Shown one piece after another: positions 9,425 to 18,428 of a stretch of DNA of 64,000 bases. A program made the position numbers and the translations under genes. This DNA is from Mycolicibacterium duvalii (lineage in GTDB: Bacteria; Actinomycetota; Actinomycetes; Mycobacteriales; Mycobacteriaceae): assembly GCF_010726645.1 (NCBI RefSeq), contig NZ_AP022563.1, forward strand, positions 5,270,001 to 5,334,000. Reading direction: 5' to 3'. Under the pieces are notes generated by a model. That model saw only the letters and a program-made list of their open reading frames with translations. It was not told the origin of the DNA and did not search any database. Position 1 is the stretch's first letter, and each line of letters begins with the position of its first letter.

Positions 9425-9455
9425 GATCGCATTGTCGCGCAGGTAGAGTGTCGCC

Positions 9456-9701
9456 GTGGCAACAGTGGTGGTACACGTCATGCCGAAGGCCGAGATTCTG
9501 GATCCGCAGGGGCAGGCGATCGTCGGCGCGCTCACGCGGCTGGGTTTCGACGGCATCTCAGATGTCCGGCAGGGCAAGCGCTTTGAGCTTGAAGTCGACG
9601 GTGATCTCAGCGATGACCAGCTGGCCGAGATCGCGGAGTCGCTGCTGGCGAACACGGTGATCGAAGACTGGACCATCACCCGCGAGGGGGGCGACGCGTG
9701 A
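9456..9701 (+). CDS. purS: FGAM synthetase subunit PurS
   Basis: 81 aa from GTG 9456. PurS forms the PurLQS complex that converts FGAR to FGAM; it is thought to help the complex assemble and move ammonia between PurQ and the small PurL. The sequence reads VVVHVMPKAEILDPQG then GFDGISDVRQGKRFELE, a typical PurS. GTGA overlap with purQ shows translational coupling. The short PurL found further on (14425) is the form that requires PurS, so the set is consistent. Confidence 0.96.
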   Translation: MATVVVHVMPKAEILDPQGQAIVGALTRLGFDGISDVRQGKRFELEVDGDLSDDQLAEIAESLLANTVIEDWTITREGGDA

Positions 9702-10372
9702 GCGCTCGCGTGGGCGTCATCACATTTCCGGGGACGCTGGACGACATCGACGCCGCCCGCGCGGTACGGCTGGCCGGTGGCGAGGCGGTGAGCCTCTGGC
9801 ACGCCGACGCCGACCTCAAAGGGGTCGACGCGGTCGTGGTTCCGGGCGGATTCTCCTACGGCGACTATCTGCGCGCCGGGGCCATCGCGAAGTTCGCACC
9901 GGTGATGGGCGAGGTGGTCGCCGCCGCGCAACGCGGCATGCCGGTGCTCGGGATCTGCAACGGTTTCCAGGTGCTCTGCGAGGCCGGCCTGCTGCCGGGC
10001 GCGCTGACCCGCAACGTCGGGCTGCACTTCATCTGCCGCGACACCTGGCTGGAGGTGGCCGCCAACACGACGGCGTGGACGTCGCGCTACGAGCAGGGTG
10101 CCGACCTGCTGGTGCCGCTGAAGTCCGGTGAGGGCCGCTACGTCGCCGACGAGCGCGTGCTCGACGAACTGGAGGGCGAGGGCCGGGTGGTGTTCCGCTA
10201 CCGGGAGAACCTCAACGGCTCGATGCGCGACATCGCCGGGATCAGCTCGGCCAACGGGCGCGTCGTCGGGCTGATGCCGCACCCCGAGCATGCCACCGAG
10301 CCGCTGACCGGTCCGTCCGACGACGGCCTGGGCATCTTCTACTCGGCGCTGGACGCAGTTTTGGTGTCCTGA
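9698..10372 (+). CDS. purQ: FGAM synthetase glutaminase subunit PurQ
   Basis: 224 aa class I glutamine amidotransferase that supplies ammonia to PurL. Nucleophile Cys87 lies in LGICNGFQ. The His and Glu of the triad lie in LMPHPEHA near the C-terminus. VVPGGFSYGDYLRAG is the characteristic PurQ oxyanion region. The GTG start lies inside the purS stop (GTGA). Confidence 0.97.
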   Translation: MSARVGVITFPGTLDDIDAARAVRLAGGEAVSLWHADADLKGVDAVVVPGGFSYGDYLRAGAIAKFAPVMGEVVAAAQRGMPVLGICNGFQVLCEAGLLPGALTRNVGLHFICRDTWLEVAANTTAWTSRYEQGADLLVPLKSGEGRYVADERVLDELEGEGRVVFRYRENLNGSMRDIAGISSANGRVVGLMPHPEHATEPLTGPSDDGLGIFYSALDAVLVS

Positions 10373-10402
10373 CCCCTCCGGCGCCGCTGTTAGGTTTCCT
10401 GT

Positions 10403-10687
10403 GTGCTGGTTGATCCGGATGTGCTGCGGGCATTTGCCGCTCAGGTGGAGGCTGCCGCGGGCGCGCTGAACGGTCTGGACGTCGGACACACCGCCACCAC
10501 GGCGGCCGACGGGCTGCCGGGTTCGTCGACGCAGTGGGCGACCCGGCAGGTGGGCGAGCGGCTGGGCAGGATCGCAGCGGATCTGCTCGGCGACATCTTC
10601 GCCATGGGTGACGCAGTGCGCGGCGCGGGGGACCGGTACGAGGTGACCGACGAGAGCCTGGCAGGCCAGTTCACGAAGTTGTTCTGA
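10403..10687 (+). CDS. EspC/DUF2580-like type VII secretion-associated protein
   Basis: 94 aa from GTG 10403 (GTG 10401 is out of frame). Two amphipathic helices are predicted: VDPDVLRAFAAQVEAAAG and GERLGRIAADLLGDIFAMG. They are separated by a turn with a Trp (STQWATRQ). Near the C-terminus is YEVTDE, which fits the YxxxD/E secretion signal of ESX substrates. Length and motif match the DUF2580/EspC family of ESX-secreted proteins. The next gene starts two bases after the stop and begins with another helical-hairpin domain, as expected for secretion partners. No ESX core genes are in this window. Confidence 0.8.
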   Translation: MLVDPDVLRAFAAQVEAAAGALNGLDVGHTATTAADGLPGSSTQWATRQVGERLGRIAADLLGDIFAMGDAVRGAGDRYEVTDESLAGQFTKLF

Positions 10688-10688
10688 C

Positions 10689-12017
10689 ATGCTGCCCACC
10701 CGTTCTCGGCTGCAGAGCTGGAACCCTGAGTCGTTGGTGCCCGCTGCGGCGGCGATCCAGGCAGCGGGAGCGGCCGTCTACCAGGCCGTCCGAGACCTCG
10801 ACGACCGGATCGATCGCATGCCCCGCACCGGGGGATGGGAGGGGGCGGCCCACCGCGCTGCCGCCGGCATGTTCAGCCGGGCGACTGACCGATCGTCAGC
10901 CTTCAAAACCTACGCCGAAGCGGTTGCATCGGCGCTGTCCGACGGCAGCGGCGCCATCAGCACGGCACGGACTGCCGCGCTCGCCATGGCAGCCCAGATC
11001 GACAGCGGACCGTTGAACGTCACCGACCAATGGGTGGTGCTGATCGACCCGGCGGGCATGTCCGCCGAGCGTGTGGCCGAGCTGGAGATATTGGCGCAGA
11101 TCGCCCAGGGTGAACTGAACCCACTCGTGATAGCCGTGGATCAGGCCGACGACACCACGTCGATGAAGATCGTCACCACCGTGGCCGAGGAGGGCATCAA
11201 CTCCGACCTCGCCGGGCCTGTTGCGCCCGGCCCGGCCCCGGTCGACGAGGTGCCCAGCCCCGCCACCGCCGAGGGCGAACAGTTCCAGGAGGTCGCCCGC
11301 GCCGAGGACATGGCCACCACTGTCCGCGAGATCACCGACACCGAGGACCTCACCGGCAACCGGGTCACGACATACACGATGATGGACGGCAGCACCCAGG
11401 TCGCCACCGAGTACATCGATCAGGGGCTGCCGAGCCAGCAGGTCTATCCGCCGGGGACCACGCGGGTCCTGCATACCGACAAGCACGGCAACTGGATCTC
11501 GGACACCATGACCACCCCGCTCGACGACGGCGGTGTGAAGACAAGCGTGCACTGGTCCGACGGCACCACTGTCACGATGAGCGAGACGGCCGACGGTGTG
11601 CGCACCGGAAGTTGCATCACCGCCGACGGGCGGGAGAGCCCGTTGCCCGACGAGTTCTTCACCGACCCCTTCCCGACGCTGGTCGGGGGCGCGCTGTCAG
11701 GTCTGGAAACCAAGGCCGGTCAAGGGATACCGGCCTTGACCGCGGCAGAGCTGGACAAGGTCAAGACCGGCGCCAAGTGGGGTGGGCCGGCGATCGGTGT
11801 GGCGACGATGGCCTACAACATGGTCTCCGCGGAGACACTGCACGACGCATGCGTGGCCGGTGTCTCGGGCGTGTACAGCACGGTGGGCGGTATCGCGACG
11901 GCAGCGGCGGGTGGTGCATTATTCGGTCCGGTCGGCGCGTTCGTCGGCAGCCTGGGCGGTTCGTGGGCGTTCGGATACGTCGGTTCGGTGGTAGGGGAGG
12001 TGTTGTGCCCGAGATGA
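10689..12017 (+). CDS. Putative type VII secretion substrate with glycine-zipper C-terminus
   Basis: 442 aa. Residues ~1-110 look like a four-helix/WXG100-like hairpin, with WNPESLVPAA and MPRTGGWEGAAH at the turn. The middle (~115-340) is acidic and Thr-rich with a beta-type segment (TYTMMDGSTQVATEY, VHWSDGTTVTM). Residues ~355-442 are small-residue-rich and membrane-like (GGIATAAAGGALFGPVG, FVGSLGGSWAFG), a glycine-zipper pattern also seen in membrane-permeabilising type VII toxins. No catalytic motif is visible. The preceding EspC-like gene ends one base upstream, and the stop overlaps the next membrane-protein gene. A toxin role is inference; a structural or transport role is equally open. 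Confidence 0.7.
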   Translation: MLPTRSRLQSWNPESLVPAAAAIQAAGAAVYQAVRDLDDRIDRMPRTGGWEGAAHRAAAGMFSRATDRSSAFKTYAEAVASALSDGSGAISTARTAALAMAAQIDSGPLNVTDQWVVLIDPAGMSAERVAELEILAQIAQGELNPLVIAVDQADDTTSMKIVTTVAEEGINSDLAGPVAPGPAPVDEVPSPATAEGEQFQEVARAEDMATTVREITDTEDLTGNRVTTYTMMDGSTQVATEYIDQGLPSQQVYPPGTTRVLHTDKHGNWISDTMTTPLDDGGVKTSVHWSDGTTVTMSETADGVRTGSCITADGRESPLPDEFFTDPFPTLVGGALSGLETKAGQGIPALTAAELDKVKTGAKWGGPAIGVATMAYNMVSAETLHDACVAGVSGVYSTVGGIATAAAGGALFGPVGAFVGSLGGSWAFGYVGSVVGEVLCPR

Positions 12018-12742
12018 AACCCAGGACGTCGGTCGCCGCGGTGGCTCTGTTGTTCGGTGGGCTCGGAGTGTTCAGCATCGTCTGGGTTCTCAAGCTCTTC
12101 GAGCAGGGCCGCTACCCATCCATGCTGGTGGTCGCGGGATTCGCGGTGTTCGCGTTCGCAGGTCTCGCGATGCGGGTGATCCTGGCGACCGGCAGCGTCC
12201 GGCCGAGAATCGAGTATGACTCCACCGGAACGGTTCTGCGGCCGGACCTGAAGGTGGACCGACTGTCCATGACGGGGGCCGTGGTCGCCTTCGCCACCCT
12301 GCTGCTCTATGCGGTCGGCGCGGCGGTCGGCGCGGTGGCGCTTCCAGGCGTCGCCGACCAGAAATGGTTCGCGCTGGCCGGTGCCATCGGTGTGGTGATC
12401 GGAGTGCCCAGCCTGGCGCGGATCGCCCGCCATCGCGGGATGGGCTACCTGCGGCTCACCCCTGATGGCGTCGAGCACGTCGACCCCTACTCCCGCGTCG
12501 AGCGCCGATGGGACGAACTGACCGAGTTGTCGGACCAGCCACGCCAGGAGAACTTTTTGCAGATGGCCGGTAGCACTTATGTGAAGACGGCCGACGGCCG
12601 GACGAGGACGCTGACCTCCGACTGGTATACCCCGGGCGGTCTGGCGCTGCGCGAACTGATGCAGTTCTACTGGAAACACCCCGACCATCGGGTCGAGCTC
12701 ACCGACGGCCGGGCGGCCAGACGACTGGTGGCCCCGGGCTGA
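12005..12742 (+). CDS. Multi-pass membrane protein with PH-like C-terminus
   Basis: About 245 aa. Two starts are possible: GTG 12005, four bases after a GGAGG at 11996-12000, or ATG 12014, which overlaps the previous stop (ATGA). I chose the GTG for its ribosome-site spacing. Four hydrophobic segments are seen (VALLFGGLGVFSIVWVL, MLVVAGFAVFAFAGLAM, then two near residues 90-140). A soluble C-terminal ~100 residues with YLRLTPDGVEHVD and WDELTELS looks like a bacterial PH-like fold. Being overlapped with the putative type VII substrate, it could be an immunity or anchoring partner; that is inference only. Confidence 0.75.
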   Translation: MPEMKPRTSVAAVALLFGGLGVFSIVWVLKLFEQGRYPSMLVVAGFAVFAFAGLAMRVILATGSVRPRIEYDSTGTVLRPDLKVDRLSMTGAVVAFATLLLYAVGAAVGAVALPGVADQKWFALAGAIGVVIGVPSLARIARHRGMGYLRLTPDGVEHVDPYSRVERRWDELTELSDQPRQENFLQMAGSTYVKTADGRTRTLTSDWYTPGGLALRELMQFYWKHPDHRVELTDGRAARRLVAPG

Positions 12743-12777
12743 GCCGCGCCGCGGCTGATCGGCGATGATGGAAAATT

Positions 12778-14037
12778 ATGTCGGCCACCGCGCAGCAGCT
12801 CTGTGAGTTCATCGACGCATCGCCGTCGCCGTTTCATGCCGTCGCCACGGCCGCTGATCGCCTGCGGGCCGCCGGGTTCACCGAACTCTCCGAGAGCGAT
12901 CCGTGGCCGGGGGCGGGCGACTTCTTTGCGGTCCGTGCCGGCTCGCTGATCGCCTGGCGCGGCGGTGCCGACACCACGGCGCCGTTTCGGATCGTCGGAG
13001 CCCACACCGACAGCCCGAACCTGCGGGTCAAGCAACATCCGGACCGGTTCGTGTCGGGATGGCAGGTGGTCGCGCTGCAGCCCTACGGCGGGGCGTGGCT
13101 GAATTCGTGGCTGGACCGCGACCTCGGAATCAGTGGGCGGTTGTCGGTCCGCGACGGAAACACGGTCCGGCACATCCTGGTCCGCGTCGACGACCCGGTC
13201 CTGCGGGTGCCCCAGCTGGCCATCCACCTCGCCGAGGACCGCAAGGCCGTCGAGCTGAACCCGCAGCGCCACGTCAACGCCGTCTGGGGCGTCGGCAGCG
13301 GCAGCCGCTCCTTCCTCGCGTCCGTCGCCGAGCGGGCGGGCGTGGACGCCGACGCGGTGCTCGGGTTCGACCTGATGACCCACGACCTCACGCCGTCGCG
13401 GCTGGCCGGTGTCGACAACGAACTGGTCAGCGCCCCGCGGCTGGACAACCAGGCCACCTGCTACGCCGGGCTGGCGGCCTTCCTGGCAGCGGGCGCAGAC
13501 ACCAGGGTCGTACCGGTGCTGGTGCTGTTCGACCACGAGGAGGTCGGCTCGCAGTCCGACCACGGCGCCCAGTCGGATCTGCTGCTGACCGTGCTGGAAC
13601 GCATCACCCTGGCCGCCGGCGGCGGGCGCGAGGACTTCCTGCGCCGGCTGGCGACGTCGATGGTGGCCTCGGGCGACATGGCCCACGCCACCCACCCGAA
13701 CTACCCGGACCGTCACGAGCCGGGTCACCTCATCGAGGTCAACGGCGGGCCGGTGCTCAAAGTGCAGCCCAATCTCCGGTACGCGACCGACGGACGCACC
13801 GCCGCGGCGTTCGCGCTGGCCTGCGAGCAAGCCGGGGTCCCGCTGCAGCGCTACGAACACCGCGCCGACCTGCCCTGCGGCTCCACCGTCGGGCCGATGA
13901 CCGCGGCGCGCACCGGCATCCCCACCGTCGACGTCGGCGCCGCGCAGCTCGCCATGCACTCGGCGCGCGAGGTGATGGGCGCGGCCGATGTCGCGGCCTA
14001 TTCGGCAGCGCTTGCGGCGTTCCTGTCACCGGCCTGA
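12778..14037 (+). CDS. M18 family aminopeptidase
   Basis: 419 aa zinc aminopeptidase, Rv0800 (annotated pepC) type. Metal and catalytic residues seen: His76/Asp78 in GAHTDSP, Asp in PRLDNQA, Glu-Glu in FDHEEVGSQS, and the C-terminal His in QLAMHSAREVMG. HATHPNYPDRHEP is another family hallmark. It removes N-terminal residues, often acidic or neutral ones, in the cytoplasm. The ATG at 12778 is followed directly by the family N-terminus (LCEFIDASPSPFHAV). Confidence 0.95.
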   Translation: MSATAQQLCEFIDASPSPFHAVATAADRLRAAGFTELSESDPWPGAGDFFAVRAGSLIAWRGGADTTAPFRIVGAHTDSPNLRVKQHPDRFVSGWQVVALQPYGGAWLNSWLDRDLGISGRLSVRDGNTVRHILVRVDDPVLRVPQLAIHLAEDRKAVELNPQRHVNAVWGVGSGSRSFLASVAERAGVDADAVLGFDLMTHDLTPSRLAGVDNELVSAPRLDNQATCYAGLAAFLAAGADTRVVPVLVLFDHEEVGSQSDHGAQSDLLLTVLERITLAAGGGREDFLRRLATSMVASGDMAHATHPNYPDRHEPGHLIEVNGGPVLKVQPNLRYATDGRTAAAFALACEQAGVPLQRYEHRADLPCGSTVGPMTAARTGIPTVDVGAAQLAMHSAREVMGAADVAAYSAALAAFLSPA

Positions 14038-14051
14038 TCTAGGGTCGAGCC

Positions 14052-14393
14052 ATGCCGCTGAGAACCGAGATGGTGACCTTCGATTGTGTCGATCCCGACC
14101 GCCTCGCCGACTGGTGGGCCACGGCCCTCGGCGGCGACGTGAACGCTGTCGCGCCAGGGGAGTTCGTGATGGTGGTGCGCGACGGCGACCCCAGTCTGGG
14201 ATTTCAGCGGGTGCCCGATCCGACGCCGGGCAAGAACCGCGTGCACCTGGATTTTCACGCCGAGGACCGGGAAGCTGAGGTGGCACGACTGGTCGAACTG
14301 GGCGCGAAGGAAGCCGGTCGGCACAACTTCGGGCCCGAGTTCGAGTGGGTGGTGCTCAATGACCCGGAGGGCAACGCGTTCTGTGTGGCCTGA
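14052..14393 (+). CDS. VOC (glyoxalase-like) superfamily protein
   Basis: 113 aa single-module vicinal-oxygen-chelate fold: VTFDCVDPDRLADWWATALGG at the N-terminus, NRVHLDFHAED in the middle and LNDPEGNAFCV at the end. The spacing is of the short Glyoxalase_6 type, as in Rv0801. Metal ligands are not fully conserved, so it could be a binding or resistance protein rather than an enzyme. It starts 14 bases after the M18 peptidase and precedes purL, the same order as in M. tuberculosis. Confidence 0.87.
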   Translation: MPLRTEMVTFDCVDPDRLADWWATALGGDVNAVAPGEFVMVVRDGDPSLGFQRVPDPTPGKNRVHLDFHAEDREAEVARLVELGAKEAGRHNFGPEFEWVVLNDPEGNAFCVA

Positions 14394-14424
14394 GTCGCAT
14401 CGGCATGCTGGCTAAACTGACCCC

Positions 14425-16743
14425 GTGACGTCTGGGTTGAGCCAACAGGTAGACACCGTGGAGCGGGCGACCGCCACCCCCGACCAGCCCCAGCCGTACC
14501 GAGAGCTCGGTCTCAAGGACGACGAGTACGAGCGGATCCGCGAGATCCTCGGGCGCCGACCCACCGATGCCGAGCTGGCGATGTACTCGGTGATGTGGAG
14601 CGAGCACTGCTCCTACAAGTCCTCCAAGGTGCACCTGCGCTACTTCGGCGAGACCACCACCGCCAAGATGCGCGAGGCGATGCTGGCCGGCATCGGCGAG
14701 AACGCCGGCGTCGTCGACATCGGCGACGGCTGGGCCGCCACCTTCAAGGTGGAGTCGCACAACCACCCGTCCTACATCGAGCCCTACCAGGGCGCGGCAA
14801 CAGGCGTCGGCGGCATCGTGCGCGACATCATGGCGATGGGTGCGCGCCCGGTCGCGGTGATGGACCAGCTGCGGTTCGGCCCCGCCGACGCCCCCGACAC
14901 CCGCCGCGTCCTCGACGGCGTGGTGCGCGGCATCGGCGGTTACGGCAACTCGCTGGGTCTGCCCAACATCGGTGGCGAGACGGTGTTCGATCCGTCCTAT
15001 GCCGGCAACCCGCTGGTCAACGCGCTGTGCGTCGGCGTGCTGCGCAAAGAGGATCTGCACCTGGCGTTCGCGTCAGGCGTCGGGAACAAGATCATCCTGT
15101 TCGGTGCGCGCACCGGCCTCGACGGCATCGGCGGGGTGTCGGTGCTGGCGTCGGAGACGTTCGGCGGCGACGAGAGCGGGGCAGGCCGCAAGAAGCTGCC
15201 CAGCGTGCAGGTGGGTGACCCGTTCACCGAGAAGGTGCTCATCGAGTGCTGCCTGGAGCTCTACGCGAGTGACCTCGTGGTCGGTATCCAGGACCTCGGT
15301 GGTGCCGGACTGTCTTGCGCCACATCGGAACTCGCGTCCGCCGGGGACGGCGGTATGCGGGTGGAACTGGATGCGGTGCCGCTGCGCGCCGCCAACATGA
15401 CCCCGGCGGAGATCCTGTCGAGCGAGTCGCAGGAACGGATGTGCGCGGTCGTCACCCCCGACAACGTCGACGCGTTCCTGGCGGTGTGCCGTAAGTGGGA
15501 GGTGCTGGCCACCGTGATCGGCGAGGTCACCGACACCGGCCGGCTGGAGATCACCTGGCACGGCGAGACGGTCGTCGATGTGCCGCCGCGCACCGTGGCC
15601 CACGAAGGCCCGGTCTACGAGCGGCCCGTGCAGCGTCCCGACACCCAGGACGCGCTCAACGCCGACACCTCGGCTGGGCTGAAGCGACCGGTGACCGGCG
15701 AGGAACTGCGCATCACGCTGCTGCAGATGTTGGGCAGCCCGCAGCTGTGCAGCCGAGCGTTCATCACCGAGCAGTACGACCGATACGTGCGCGGCAACAC
15801 GGTGCTGGCCGAGCACGCCGACGGCGGCGTGCTGCGCGTCGACGAGGAGACGGGACGCGGTATCGCGATCTCCACCGACGCGTCGGGCCGTTACACGGCA
15901 CTGGACCCGTACGCCGGTGCGCAGCTCGCGCTGGCCGAGGCCTACCGCAACGTCGCCGTCACCGGGGCCACTCCCGTCGCGGTGACGAATTGCCTGAACT
16001 TCGGGTCCCCGGAGGATCCAGGTGTGATGTGGCAGTTCTCCCAAGCCGTGCGCGGACTGGCCGACGGCGCTGCGGCGCTGGGCATTCCGGTGACCGGCGG
16101 CAACGTCAGCTTCTACAACCAGACCGGGGCCACCGCGATCCTGCCGACGCCGGTGGTCGGTGTGCTCGGCGTGATCGACGACGTGAAGCGACGGATCCCG
16201 ACCGCGCTGGGCACCGAGCCGGGCGAGTCGCTGATCCTGCTCGGCGAGACCCGCGACGAGTTCGACGGGTCGATCTGGGCGCAGGTCACCGCCGATCACC
16301 TCGGCGGGATGCCGCCGCAGGTCGACCTGGCGCGAGAACAGCTGCTGGCCGAGGTGCTGACCGCGGCCTCGCGGGACGGCCTGATCTCCGCAGCCCACGA
16401 CCTCTCCGAGGGCGGACTCGTCCAGGCTGTCGTCGAGGCCGCGCTGGCCGGCGAAACCGGTTGCCGCATCGTCATTCCCGACGTCTTCGCAGACGGCGAC
16501 GGTCCCTTCGTCTTCTTGTTCAGCGAGTCCGCGGGGCGGGTGCTGGTCGCGGTGCCGCGCACCGAGGAGAGCCGGTTCACCGCGATGTGTGAAGCCCGCG
16601 GCCTGCCCGCCACCCGGGTCGGTGTCGTCGACCCCGGCCCGGAGCCCGGCCAGGCGGCTGTCGAGGTGCAGGGGCTGTTCACGGTGACACTCGAGGAGTT
16701 GCGGCGCACGTCGGAGGGCGTGCTGCCCGGGTTGTTCGGGTGA
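14425..16743 (+). CDS. purL: FGAM synthase large subunit PurL (short form)
   Basis: 772 aa from GTG 14425. It catalyses ATP-dependent amination of FGAR within the PurLQS complex. This is the short PurL lacking a glutaminase domain, which explains the separate purQ and purS. Motifs: MWSEHCSYKSSK (catalytic His region), KVESHNHPSYIEPYQGAATG, FGARTGLDGIGG and VTGGNVSFYNQT. GTGA overlap with the downstream hydrolase gene indicates coupled translation. Confidence 0.97.
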   Translation: MTSGLSQQVDTVERATATPDQPQPYRELGLKDDEYERIREILGRRPTDAELAMYSVMWSEHCSYKSSKVHLRYFGETTTAKMREAMLAGIGENAGVVDIGDGWAATFKVESHNHPSYIEPYQGAATGVGGIVRDIMAMGARPVAVMDQLRFGPADAPDTRRVLDGVVRGIGGYGNSLGLPNIGGETVFDPSYAGNPLVNALCVGVLRKEDLHLAFASGVGNKIILFGARTGLDGIGGVSVLASETFGGDESGAGRKKLPSVQVGDPFTEKVLIECCLELYASDLVVGIQDLGGAGLSCATSELASAGDGGMRVELDAVPLRAANMTPAEILSSESQERMCAVVTPDNVDAFLAVCRKWEVLATVIGEVTDTGRLEITWHGETVVDVPPRTVAHEGPVYERPVQRPDTQDALNADTSAGLKRPVTGEELRITLLQMLGSPQLCSRAFITEQYDRYVRGNTVLAEHADGGVLRVDEETGRGIAISTDASGRYTALDPYAGAQLALAEAYRNVAVTGATPVAVTNCLNFGSPEDPGVMWQFSQAVRGLADGAAALGIPVTGGNVSFYNQTGATAILPTPVVGVLGVIDDVKRRIPTALGTEPGESLILLGETRDEFDGSIWAQVTADHLGGMPPQVDLAREQLLAEVLTAASRDGLISAAHDLSEGGLVQAVVEAALAGETGCRIVIPDVFADGDGPFVFLFSESAGRVLVAVPRTEESRFTAMCEARGLPATRVGVVDPGPEPGQAAVEVQGLFTVTLEELRRTSEGVLPGLFG

Positions 16744-18428
16744 CCCTATGGGTGTGGCGAATGCTGCGTCTGGACTTCACAGGCGTCGCATTCGGGGCGC
16801 TGTTCTTCTGCCTGTCCCTCACACCCTCCCTGCTTCCCCGTGACTGGCTGCTCGGCGGCCTGATCGGCGGAATCACCGCGGCCATCGGCTACGGCATCGG
16901 GGTGTTCGCCGGCCGCATGGGGCACAGGTTCGTGCTCGACCGGCGACGGTGGTGGCCACCGCCGAGACGAATCGCCTACGCGCTCAAGACCGTGATCGTG
17001 GTCGGCTCCGTCGGTGCGTGTCTGCTGATGGTGATCCCGGCCGCCGGCTGGCAACGTCAGGTCTCGGAGCTGATGGGGGTGCCGGGCCCGAGCACCGCGA
17101 GCTACCTGCGCACCCTCGCGTTGGCCGCCGCCGTCGCCGCAGTGTGCGTGGCCGGAACCAGAATTCTCATCGACGCGATCAAGACGATGGCGCGCTTTTT
17201 GATCCGGCGGTGGCGGCTGTCGGACGAGCTCGCGCTGTTGATCGGCACCGCGGTCGCGGTGGTGCTCGTCATCAGCCTGGTCAACGGGGTGCTGGTGCGC
17301 GGCTTCTTCGCCCTCGCCAACCGCGTCTCCCAACCGCAGAACACCACCACCGCCGAGGGCGTCGTTCAACCGGATGAACGCGAAAGATCCGGCAGCCCTG
17401 AATCATTCGCGCAATGGGAGACGCTGGGCTACCAGGGGCGCAGTTTCGTCGCCGGCGGTCCCAGCGCCGCGGAGCTCGAAGAGGTCAACGGTCGCCCGGC
17501 CCGTGAGCCGATCCGGGTGTACGCCGGGCTGGAGACGGCTGACACCGAGGAAGCGCGGATGGCGGTGCTGCTGAGCGAACTCGAGCGCACCCGCGCGTTC
17601 GAGCGTGAGGTGCTGGTCATCGCGCCGACCACCGGCACAGGATGGATCAACCCGGTTGCGGCCGCGTCGGTCGAGTACCTGTACAACGGCGACACGGCGA
17701 TCGTCGGCTCCCAGTATTCCTTTCTGCCCAGCTGGGTCTCGTTCCTGGGCGACCGGGAGAAGTCGATGCGCTCGGGCCGGATGATGATCGACGCGGTTGC
17801 GCAGCGCTGGGCGCAGTTGCCACCCGAGCGTCGCCCGCGTCTCCTGCTCTACGGCGAGAGTCTGGGGTCGATGGCCGGACAGGGGGCCTTCGAATGGCTG
17901 CCCGACATCGCCGGCATGGGGTTCTCCTCGGTGCTGTGGGTCGGCCCGCCCAACGCCAGCCCGCTGTGGCGCGACATCGTCGCGCGCCGAGACCCGGGTA
18001 CCCCGCAAGTCGAGCCGCGCTACGACGGTGGGCGGACCGTGCGTTTCTCGCAGGGGAACAGCCCCGCGCAGATCGCCGAGGACACCAGGGGGCCGTGGGA
18101 GGGCACGCGGGTGTTGTTCCTGCAGCACGCGTCGGACCCGATCGTGTGGTGGTCGCGGGATCTGCTGTTCACCCGGCCCGACTGGCTGGCCGAGCCGCCC
18201 GGCCGCGACCGGACCGCATCGATGCGGTGGTATCCGATCATCACGTACTGGCAGGTGGCCGCCGACATTCCCAACGCCGCGTCGGCGCCGGCGGGGCACG
18301 GCCACAACTACGGCGACTACATCCTCGACGGCTGGGTCGGGGTGGCACCGCCGCCGGGGTGGACCGCAGCCGATACCGAGCGGATCCGAAATGCGTTGCG
18401 CGATCGACTTCCCGACGCGGTGACGTGA
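16740..18428 (+). CDS. Membrane-anchored alpha/beta hydrolase (Abhydrolase_9 type)
   Basis: 562 aa. The N-terminal ~200 residues hold about four membrane segments: FTGVAFGALFFCLSLTPSLL, the glycine-rich segment after it, IVVGSVGACLLMVIPAAG and VVLVISLVNGVLV. The C-terminal half is an alpha/beta hydrolase with nucleophile Ser374 in YGESLGS; AGHGHNYGDYI may provide the catalytic His. This architecture is common in actinobacteria and usually annotated as a membrane lipase/esterase-like protein of unknown substrate. GTGA overlaps at both ends tie it to purL and the CPBP protease gene. Confidence 0.87.
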   Translation: MTLWVWRMLRLDFTGVAFGALFFCLSLTPSLLPRDWLLGGLIGGITAAIGYGIGVFAGRMGHRFVLDRRRWWPPPRRIAYALKTVIVVGSVGACLLMVIPAAGWQRQVSELMGVPGPSTASYLRTLALAAAVAAVCVAGTRILIDAIKTMARFLIRRWRLSDELALLIGTAVAVVLVISLVNGVLVRGFFALANRVSQPQNTTTAEGVVQPDERERSGSPESFAQWETLGYQGRSFVAGGPSAAELEEVNGRPAREPIRVYAGLETADTEEARMAVLLSELERTRAFEREVLVIAPTTGTGWINPVAAASVEYLYNGDTAIVGSQYSFLPSWVSFLGDREKSMRSGRMMIDAVAQRWAQLPPERRPRLLLYGESLGSMAGQGAFEWLPDIAGMGFSSVLWVGPPNASPLWRDIVARRDPGTPQVEPRYDGGRTVRFSQGNSPAQIAEDTRGPWEGTRVLFLQHASDPIVWWSRDLLFTRPDWLAEPPGRDRTASMRWYPIITYWQVAADIPNAASAPAGHGHNYGDYILDGWVGVAPPPGWTAADTERIRNALRDRLPDAVT

